Origin: Desulfovibrio piger
Lineage (GTDB): Bacteria > Desulfobacterota > Desulfovibrionia > Desulfovibrionales > Desulfovibrionaceae
Assembly (NCBI RefSeq): GCF_012843875.1
Contig: NZ_JABAFY010000007.1
Location: 23,118-87,117 of the forward strand
Length of the DNA: 64,000 nt
Direction: 5' to 3'
The notes beneath the pieces are model-generated. The model saw only the letters and a program-made list of their open reading frames with translations. It searched no databases and was not told the origin of the DNA. Below are positions 57,609 through 64,000 of this stretch, piece by piece. The position numbers and the translations under genes are program-made. How positions within the stretch are numbered: the first letter of the stretch is position 1; each line of letters starts with the position of its first letter.

Positions 57609-58597
57609 TTAGCTCTTTACGACGTCAACCTGATCAAGGGTCCGGGCAAACCGTTCCTTGAACGGATGCACGAAGATGGCCCCGGAAGGACAACGCAGCT
57701 CACAGGTGAAACAGGTCATACAGTCGTCATTGTAGGCGATACGCGAACGGCTGCCGCAGGTCATGCAGCGCAGGGCTTCGGCAAAGCAGGCTTCCATATC
57801 GAGGGGGCGCACGTTCTCCGCCATGGGATCCTGCGGATCGGCGGGCACACGGCCGCGCTCATGGCGGGGCTCCTGGCCGATGCCCTGGCCGGGCAGGCGG
57901 TCTTCGGGAACCTGGGGACGCTTGCGGCCGCGCTCGCCCTGGATGTCGGCCCCTTTGAGCATGCGGTCGATGGAGATGGCGCACTCACGGCCACCGGCGA
58001 TGGCCGCCACCACAGAGGCCGGGCCCGTGGCCGCGTCACCGGCGGCGAACACGCCCCACTGGCTGGTGGCCAGGGTGATGTCCTCCACCACGATGCGGCC
58101 GCGTTCCACGTTCACATCACCGGCAAAACCGTCCAGTTCCGAGACCTGGCCGATGGCGAAGATAACGTGCGACGCGGCCAGGCGCAGGAAAGACCGGCCG
58201 GACCGGAACCCACCACGGCCACCTTGCTGATGTGACGGCGCACGGGCTTTTCCAGCGGCATCTGCGCGGCCCAGTCGCCGAGCACATGCTCCACGGCATT
58301 GATATTGACAGCGCTGTCCACACGGGCACGGGCGCATGCGGATTCACAGGGATGGAAGCAGACACGGCCGGTGATGGCCGGGAACGGCTGGACAGCCAGA
58401 TAATTGCGCGCGGCTTCGTCCAGGTTGCCCTGCTGGATCAGATAATGGTTGCCGCGAATATCCACACCCGCAGGACAGGCCGCCATGCACGGGGATATCT
58501 GCTCCTGTGCTGTCTCAAGGCGAAATACGTCAAGCGGGCAGGTTTTCGTGCAGCTGCCGCAACCGGTACAGGCTGCGGGATCGATACTTTGAATCAT
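57609..58597 (-). pseudogene. GltD-like iron-sulfur/NAD(P) oxidoreductase with internal deletion and frameshift
   Basis: The start MIQSIDPAACTGCGSCTKTC has AAGGAG upstream and gives a ferredoxin domain and a GltD-type N-terminal Fe-S domain (CMAACPAGVDIRG, GRVCFHPCESACARARVD). It then enters the FAD-binding motif VAVVGSGPAGLSCAW, where the frame breaks near 58180-58200. The other frame resumes at HVIFAIGQVSELDGF, VFAAGDAATGPASVVAAI and a C-terminal ferredoxin (DDCMTCFTCELRCPSGAIF). In relatives about 200 or more residues lie between these two motifs, so several hundred bases are lost. The enzyme cannot bind FAD and NAD(P) normally. The two halves lie in different frames. Confidence 0.75.
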
Positions 58598-58810
58598 AAC
58601 CGCTCCTTTGCATGGGATGTGCAGCACGGGGCTGCCCCTAAATTTTCCCTTTTATTAGCAAGGAGCGTACCAAAATATATCTTATTGTTTTTACTGAATA
58701 TTTTTTACAATAGATCTTAACTTGTGATTTTTTGTGCTTAAAAAATACATTTTTGTATCTTGTATTCCCAAAAAAGGACAGGTAGCCTGCGTGGTGGAGG
58801 GGGCCGAGCT
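58598..58810. promoter_or_regulatory. Divergent AT-rich control region
   Basis: Between the two divergent genes lie inverted repeats ATACA-TTTT-TGTAT (about 58746-58759) and TTACAA-N11-TTGTGA (about 58705-58727), 40-100 bp upstream of the sigma-54 promoter. They are candidates for activator binding. Confidence 0.4.
58658..58672 (-). promoter_or_regulatory. Sigma-54 promoter of the flavoprotein operon
   Basis: On the minus strand TGGTAC-GCTCC-TTGC has the GG and GC pairs of the -24/-12 consensus with right spacing. It lies 61 bp before the first gene and faces away from the adjacent sigma-54 activator gene. Confidence 0.75.
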
Positions 58811-61717
58811 ATGTACAGAAATGACTGGTACCGACATCACGACTGCGGGAATTTCCTGCATGCCCTGCTGGGGGAATGCTGGCAGCCCGAGCTGCTGATA
58901 CAGCTGGGGGGCCTGCCCCCGATCCTTGCCCTGCTGGGGCAGGAACGCGAGCTCGAAGCGCTGGAGGCCCTGCTGGCCCTCTGCCTGCGCCGCATCGACA
59001 GCCTGCGGCCCGGGGTCATCAAGGGCCTGCTGCTCTGCCTGTCGGAACGTCTGCTCCGCCTGCCCCTGTCTTCCGCTGATGCCGTGCGCCCCTATCTCCG
59101 GCTCTGCCGGGAACTCCATATGACCATCACCTGTTCGGGCAACTTCATCCCGAAACTTCCCTCCCTCTGCTTCCGGGCCAGGGCACAGGCCTTCCGCATC
59201 GCCGACAGGGAAGAGATGGCGCTCTTCGACCTGCTGATCGGGACGCTCAATGTCTGCAACACCCCGCGGCACAATGATCCGCGCCTGCATGCCATCATGC
59301 TGCGCGGCCGCCGCCAGCTGGAATCCCTGCGCAAGCCCGACCTGTTCGAGACCGCGGCCCCCTACCTGGGCATCCTTGCCTTCCTGGAAGGGGATTACGA
59401 TCAGGCCATGAGCATCTTTACCCGCGTCAGCCGCAAGCTGCGTGCCCAGGAACGCCATCTGTTCGAACTTTTCTATGTCCGCCACTGGAGTTTTGCCGCG
59501 GCCAACCGCGGCGACTTCGATCTGGCGGCCAGCCTGCTGCTTTCCCGCCTGCGCCAGTCGTCCATCCGTAACGACATGTCCCTGACCCGCAGCCTCCGCA
59601 GCCAGCTGGCCTCCCTGTACCTGCGAACAGGAAAAAGCGACAAGGCCCTGGAGCAGCTGGATATCGCTCTTTCCGACATCACGGAACAGACGGACATCAC
59701 GAGCATGGTCACCACGGTGCGCCATCTGGCCTGCTACCACATGCGGGAAGGCCACGCCGACGCTGCCTACCATGTGTTGCAGAACGTCTTGCACAAGGCG
59801 GCCCAGCGCGGTTTCCAGCGTCCCACCTATCTGAACGGCATGGTGCTCGAACTGCTCGAGGCCCTCCATGACCGGGGCTTTCCTCCCCTGCCCTGCTATG
59901 ATTTTCCCCAGGAGCTGCAACGCTGCCTCAACGGCCCCAACCGTCTGCTGCGGGGCGTGGCCCTGCGCCTGCACGGCAAACAGCTGGCCGCGGCGGGTCA
60001 GACGGCCCAAGCCATCGAGGCCTGCCGCCACAGCATCACCCTGCTGGACGCCCTGCATGACGCGCTGGAAGCAGGCAAGAGCCGCCTGATGCTGGCCCAG
60101 CTGCTGCTGCCGGAAGATGAAGGCAAGGCCCGCCTGCTGCTCCATGAAGCCTGGGCGGTCTACCCTTACCTGAAGCATCACTTCTGGCCGGAATCCCTGC
60201 TCCCGCTCATCCCCCGCTACCTGCGGGAAGGCCAGGACCAGGCCGTCTCCGAGCGTTCCCTGCTGGCGGCCTATCGTGAACATTTTGCCCCGCAGCGGCT
60301 GCGGACCTCGTTCGAATCCTTCCTGCCCATCCTCCTGACGGAATCCGCCCAGATCCTGGGAGCGGAGCACAGCTGCCTTTTCCTGCAATCCCATCCTTCG
60401 GCCCCCCTGCGCCAGCTGGCAAGCCAGGACAGCTCCGCCGTCGGGCCGGAGCTCTCCATCCCCTCCACCCTGGACGAGATCGCAGGCATCGTGGCCGAAG
60501 GCTCCCCGCTCCTGCTGGACAATCTGGGCGGCGGCAGCGGTGCCCGTGTCATCCTGGCGGGCATCCCCGTGGACTGCCGCCCCTACGGCATCTACGTCCT
60601 GTGTCACATGGGGTCGTTCCGGGAAGAGATCCGCCCCATGCTCAGTGAGGATCTTCTGCGGGACATCGGCAGGATCCTGGCCTGGTCCTGCACCACGGTC
60701 CTGGAGACGGAACAAAGCGTGCTGCGCAATGCCCCCCTGCCGGAAGGCCATCAGGAACTGGTCTGCGCTTCACCGGAGATGCGGCGTTTTCTTGAAGACA
60801 TAGATACCGTGGCCGGGACGGATGCCTCCATCCTGCTCAACGGGGAATCCGGGGTAGGCAAGGAGATGCTGGCCCGCCGCATCCACGAAAAAAGCGGTCG
60901 CAGCGGGCGGCTTGTCACCATCAACATGGCCAGCCTTCAGGACGACCTGTTCGAGAGCGAATTCTTCGGCCATGAAAAAGGCTCGTTCACCGGCGCCATC
61001 AGCAGCAAGATCGGCCTGGTGGAACTGGCGGAAAACGGCACGCTTTTCCTCGACGAGCTGACGGAAGCCAGCCCGCGGGTTCAGGCCAAACTTTTGCGGG
61101 TCCTGCAGGAGCGGACGTTCCTGCGCGTGGGCGGGACGCGTCCCATCAACATCAATTTCCGCCTCGTGGCGGCATCCAACCGCCATATGAAGGAGGCCGT
61201 GCGCCAGGGCAGGTTCCGGGCGGACCTCTATTACCGGGTCGCCGTCATCTACCTGAAGATCCCGCCCCTCCGGGAACGACGGCAGGACATCCTGCCGCTG
61301 GCCCGCTATTATCTGCATTACTTCGCCAACCGTCATGCCCGCCCCTGCGTGCAGGATTTTTCCGACGAGAACCGTCGGCTGCTGGAACAATGGCCCTGGC
61401 CGGGCAATATCCGGGAACTGCGCAACGTGGTGGAACAGTCCGTGATCCTGAGCGGCGGCCGCACCTTGTTCTTCCACGAGAACATCCTGGACGACGATCC
61501 TCCGGCCGTCCCGCAGGAAGAGCCTTCTGCCGTACCGCCCGCCATACCGGCGCGGCTCTCCTCTCTAGAAGAGATGGAAAAGGCCCATATCGCGGCAGTC
61601 CTGGAGCATACGGCCTGGCGCATCGACGGCAAGGGCGGCGCGCTCACCATCCTCAAGATCAGCCGCTCCGCCCTGTACGCCAAGATCCGCAAGTACGGGC
61701 TCAGCCGCAACGCCTGA
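58811..61717 (+). CDS. TPR-containing sigma-54-dependent activator
   Basis: A 968-residue regulator. Residues about 1-500 are helical and TPR-like ([38 protein letters not shown]). A GAF-like part follows (about 510-640), then a AAA+ domain with Walker [10 protein letters not shown], the sigma-54 contact in variant form GSFTGA (EKGSFTGA), Walker [12 protein letters not shown], and [16 protein letters not shown] Fis-type HTH is at the C terminus. GGAGG lies about ten bases before the ATG at 58811. It is divergent from an operon with a sigma-54 promoter, its likely target. Confidence 0.85.
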   Translation: MYRNDWYRHHDCGNFLHALLGECWQPELLIQLGGLPPILALLGQERELEALEALLALCLRRIDSLRPGVIKGLLLCLSERLLRLPLSSADAVRPYLRLCRELHMTITCSGNFIPKLPSLCFRARAQAFRIADREEMALFDLLIGTLNVCNTPRHNDPRLHAIMLRGRRQLESLRKPDLFETAAPYLGILAFLEGDYDQAMSIFTRVSRKLRAQERHLFELFYVRHWSFAAANRGDFDLAASLLLSRLRQSSIRNDMSLTRSLRSQLASLYLRTGKSDKALEQLDIALSDITEQTDITSMVTTVRHLACYHMREGHADAAYHVLQNVLHKAAQRGFQRPTYLNGMVLELLEALHDRGFPPLPCYDFPQELQRCLNGPNRLLRGVALRLHGKQLAAAGQTAQAIEACRHSITLLDALHDALEAGKSRLMLAQLLLPEDEGKARLLLHEAWAVYPYLKHHFWPESLLPLIPRYLREGQDQAVSERSLLAAYREHFAPQRLRTSFESFLPILLTESAQILGAEHSCLFLQSHPSAPLRQLASQDSSAVGPELSIPSTLDEIAGIVAEGSPLLLDNLGGGSGARVILAGIPVDCRPYGIYVLCHMGSFREEIRPMLSEDLLRDIGRILAWSCTTVLETEQSVLRNAPLPEGHQELVCASPEMRRFLEDIDTVAGTDASILLNGESGVGKEMLARRIHEKSGRSGRLVTINMASLQDDLFESEFFGHEKGSFTGAISSKIGLVELAENGTLFLDELTEASPRVQAKLLRVLQERTFLRVGGTRPININFRLVAASNRHMKEAVRQGRFRADLYYRVAVIYLKIPPLRERRQDILPLARYYLHYFANRHARPCVQDFSDENRRLLEQWPWPGNIRELRNVVEQSVILSGGRTLFFHENILDDDPPAVPQEEPSAVPPAIPARLSSLEEMEKAHIAAVLEHTAWRIDGKGGALTILKISRSALYAKIRKYGLSRNA

Positions 61718-61733
61718 GCCTTCCCCACCCTGC

Positions 61734-61774
61734 AAAAAAGGCCGGCAGACACCTTTTCGGTATCTGCCGGCCTT
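61734..61774. terminator. Terminator between the activator gene and tctA (convergent)
   Basis: AAAAAA-GGCCGGCAGACACC-TTTTC-GGTATCTGCCGGCC-TT, a 14-bp stem with one mismatch and A/T flanks on both sides. Confidence 0.9.
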
Positions 61775-61825
61775 CATCGTCAGCATGTCGCCACCACGGC
61801 TTCACAGCCGGGAAGCATCCGTCCG

Positions 61826-63325
61826 CTAGCTTTCGGCGCTTTCGCGCATACGGCGCTCCATGAGCAGGGGCGACAGCACGCCCAGCACGCACAAAGCGAT
61901 CAGGATCCAGCACAGGGACGTGGAGAAGAGGATGGACGGGTCCCCGTCGCTGATGAGCAGCGAGCGGCGCAGGCCGCGTTCGCCGATGGGGCCGAGGATC
62001 AGGCCCAGCACGATGGCGGCGGCATTGAAGTCGAACTTGCGCGCCAGATAGCCGATGACACCAAAGATGAGCATGATGGCCACTTCCACCACGTTGTTGT
62101 GGATGGCGTAGGAACCGACCACGCACAGCAGGAAGATGGACGGGATGAGGATGGCATCGGACAGGCGGGAGATCTGGGCAAAGCCCTTGCAGCCCAGCAT
62201 GCCCACGCCCAGCATGAAGAACTGCACCAGCACGAAACCGGCAAAGAAGGTGTAGGTCATGCCGGCATAGGTGGTGAACAGCTCCGGTCCGGGCTGCAGG
62301 CCGTGAATGATGAGGCCGCCCATGAGCACTGCGGTCACGGACTCGCCGGGGATGCCCAGGGTCAGGGTGGGGATGAGCGAGCCGCCGGTCACGGCGTTGT
62401 TGGCCGCCTCGGAACCCGCCACGCCTTCGATGGAGCCCTTGCCGAATTCATCCTTGTGCTTGGAGAAGCGGCGGGCCTCGTTATAGCCCATGAAGCAGGC
62501 GATGGAGGCACCCGCACCGGGCAGGATGCCCACGATGTTGCCGATGAGCCACGACCGGATGATGGTGGGCGTGATGCGCTTGTATTCCGCCTTGCTCAGG
62601 CCGAAACGGTCGGTCATGGCCGAAGCCTTGGGCCGCTGCACGATGCGCTTTTCCGCCAGGATGAGCACCTGCGACATGGAGAACAGGCCGATGAGGGCGC
62701 AGGTGGTGTTGACGCCGTTATACAGGGTCGTCTGCCCGAACATGAAACGCGGCACCCCTTCCATGGGGTCCATGCCGATGGTGGAGATGAGCAGGCCGAT
62801 GCCGCCGGAGATGAGGCCCTTGAGGATGGACTTGGACGATACGCCCGCGATGATGGTCAGACCGAAGAGCGAAAGCCAGAAATATTCCGGGCTCTTGAAC
62901 TTCATGGCCAGCTGCGCCAGCAGCGGGGAGAAGAAGTACAGCGAAATGCAGCTCAGAAGACCGCCGCAGAAAGAAGCGAAGCAGGCCGTGAACAGCGCCT
63001 TGGCCGCCTTGCCGCGCAGGGTGAGCTGATAGCCTTCGATGGCGGTGGCCGCCGAGGCGGGCGTGCCGGGCGTATGGATGAGGATGGCGCTGATGGAGCC
63101 GCCGAAGATGGCACCGCAGTAGATGCCGCCCAGCACGATCAGGCCCGTGGCCGGATCCATGCCGAAGGTGACGGGCAGCAGCAGGGCCACGCCCATGGCG
63201 GCGGAAAGGCCGGGCAGGCAGCCGATGGTGATGCCCACGATGGTGGACGCCAGCATGGCCAGCAGATTGATGGGCGAGATGGCATGCATGAAGCCTGCAG
63301 CCATGAGAGCCAGAGTATCCGTCAT
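61826..63325 (-). CDS. tctA: Tripartite tricarboxylate transporter large permease TctA
   Basis: A 499-residue membrane protein with about 12 helices. [51 protein letters not shown] (in part) and [21 protein letters not shown] are TctA hallmarks. It is the main channel of a binding-protein-dependent secondary carrier for citrate-like carboxylates. It begins 10 bases after tctB. Confidence 0.95.
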   Translation of the reverse strand: MTDTLALMAAGFMHAISPINLLAMLASTIVGITIGCLPGLSAAMGVALLLPVTFGMDPATGLIVLGGIYCGAIFGGSISAILIHTPGTPASAATAIEGYQLTLRGKAAKALFTACFASFCGGLLSCISLYFFSPLLAQLAMKFKSPEYFWLSLFGLTIIAGVSSKSILKGLISGGIGLLISTIGMDPMEGVPRFMFGQTTLYNGVNTTCALIGLFSMSQVLILAEKRIVQRPKASAMTDRFGLSKAEYKRITPTIIRSWLIGNIVGILPGAGASIACFMGYNEARRFSKHKDEFGKGSIEGVAGSEAANNAVTGGSLIPTLTLGIPGESVTAVLMGGLIIHGLQPGPELFTTYAGMTYTFFAGFVLVQFFMLGVGMLGCKGFAQISRLSDAILIPSIFLLCVVGSYAIHNNVVEVAIMLIFGVIGYLARKFDFNAAAIVLGLILGPIGERGLRRSLLISDGDPSILFSTSLCWILIALCVLGVLSPLLMERRMRESAES

Positions 63326-63335
63326 GACGATCCCC

Positions 63336-63785
63336 TTACTTGAACAGCAGGCCCACAGGCAGCGGGACCTTGAGGAAAAGCGTGAACACCGCGTAGATGA
63401 GCGCGGCCATGACCACTACCGTCAGCACGATATGCCAGCGCGGGACACGTAAAAAGGCCAGCGTGCCCACAAGATAGCAGATGCTGGCGATATAAAAGCC
63501 CGCCACATGCATGAGCAGCATGTAGCCCACGCAGCCCAGGCAGATGAAGGCGAACTGCTTCCACTGGAAGCCCGCAAACAGATCGGGCAGATCATTGTGG
63601 ATGCCCGCCTGGCGGCGCAGCTGCCACAGGCAGCGCACCAGATAGCAGGTATTCAGGATCAGCAGGCCGGCGATGAGGCAGAGGGGATAGGTCTGCGCGT
63701 CCGGCGGCAGTTCCAGGGTCATGTACAGAAAAAAGAGCGTGAAGGCATACACCAGTGCCGTCACGCCGATATCGGATCGTTTCAT
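63336..63785 (-). CDS. tctB: Tripartite tricarboxylate transporter small permease TctB
   Basis: A 149-residue protein with four helices of the TctB type (DIGVTALVYAFTLFFLYM, LPVGLLFK at the end). It pairs with TctA. The expected binding protein gene tctC, usually upstream, is not seen; an insertion sequence lies there instead. Confidence 0.88.
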   Translation of the reverse strand: MKRSDIGVTALVYAFTLFFLYMTLELPPDAQTYPLCLIAGLLILNTCYLVRCLWQLRRQAGIHNDLPDLFAGFQWKQFAFICLGCVGYMLLMHVAGFYIASICYLVGTLAFLRVPRWHIVLTVVVMAALIYAVFTLFLKVPLPVGLLFK

Positions 63786-63821
63786 ACGGACCGCCTGAGA
63801 GAATGTCCGGCATACATCTTG

Positions 63822-64000
63822 CTATACCAGTTTTCTCCAAAGGATACAGGCCAAAGCAAGGTAAAGTAGTCCCATAAAATTGACGAGGTAACAACAGTAG
63901 CGAGTGCGCAAGCTCCGAAAACTCTTCAACCAGGCGAATGTCCGCTCTACTACCCAGCGGCGGGCAGGAGTCCTCCAGCGGTCCCGAACTTCTTCCCCCC
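63822..64000 (-). mobile_element. IS5-family transposase, C-terminal part (runs off window)
   Basis: The minus strand encodes EEVRDRWRTPARRWVVERTF followed by AWLKSFRSLRTRYCC and a hydrophobic tail before TAG at 63822-63824. The block RRWVVERTFAWL with the catalytic glutamate is typical of IS5-group DDE transposases. The 5' part lies beyond the window. Its end is within about 36 bp of the tctB start, so the element inserted directly upstream of tctB. Confidence 0.8.

Noticed and set aside
55833..58235. 800-codon plus-strand frame across the flavoprotein gene
   Set aside because: Antisense shadow; the minus strand has the FAD motifs and start sites.
57609..58597. Reading the broken GltD-like gene as a second selenoprotein
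   Set aside because: The break is a change of frame with missing motifs, not a single in-frame TGA with similarity on both sides.

Overview
The window looks like a chromosomal segment of a sulfate-reducing deltaproteobacterium close to Desulfovibrio. The base composition is GC-rich with AT-rich promoter islands. The gene set includes a Desulfovibrio-type homotrimeric porin, type III glutamine synthetase (GlnN), LL-diaminopimelate aminotransferase (DapL), several sigma-54 systems and a selenium locus with a UGA-encoded selenoprotein. Assignment to the genus is inference from gene content and protein resemblance only.

Left part (1-16.7 kb): a partial ornithine/alanine-racemase-like gene overlaps an ABC substrate-binding protein gene. 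A decayed WYL-regulator pseudogene follows. Next comes a nikABCDE-type metal or metallophore importer extended by a DinF-type MATE exporter and an AstE/AspA-type zinc hydrolase, then a LysR regulator and a large outer-membrane porin. On the opposite strand lie a DUF364 (putative metal-chelation) gene, a small unknown gene with an elaborate dyad in its leader, and an MprF-flippase-like membrane protein.

Housekeeping block (16.7-25 kb): greA, whose leader contains an intrinsic terminator between promoter and start codon; an AI-2E-type permease, a D,D-carboxypeptidase, tatA, a double-ACT protein, groES-groEL, tRNA-Arg(ACG), a low-complexity secreted protein and an HPP-family membrane protein.

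Nitrogen block (25.3-38.4 kb): an AT-rich control region with two copies of a 20-bp palindrome upstream of a textbook sigma-54 promoter drives amtB-glnB-glnN-gltB-dapF-dapL. It ends facing a convergent NifA-like GAF/AAA+/Fis activator. The genes take up ammonium, sense nitrogen status, fix ammonium into glutamine and glutamate, and lead that nitrogen into diaminopimelate. An identical second tRNA-Arg(ACG) follows.

Core block on the minus strand (38.8-48.6 kb): rpsT, glyQ-glyS, recO, rodZ, a SurA-like chaperone and mfd.

Selenium block (48.8-54.0 kb): three tandem HesB/IscA-like genes, one of which carries an in-frame UGA exactly where its two sisters have Cys, followed by a hairpin with SECIS character. 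Across pyrR lies a yedE (selenium transport family)-tusA-DUF3343-carbohydrate-kinase-like operon. Its leader contains a short, well-initiated ORF with an in-frame UGA followed by another small hairpin, a candidate selenium-responsive switch and the most novel-looking element in the window.

Right part (54.2-64 kb): a minus-strand set (DASS anion transporter, fumarate-reductase-like flavoprotein, and a GltD-like iron-sulfur oxidoreductase that has suffered an internal deletion) preceded by a sigma-54 promoter and divergent from a TPR/AAA+ sigma-54 activator. Then come tctA and tctB of a tripartite tricarboxylate transporter, with an IS5-type transposase fragment abutting tctB at the window edge.
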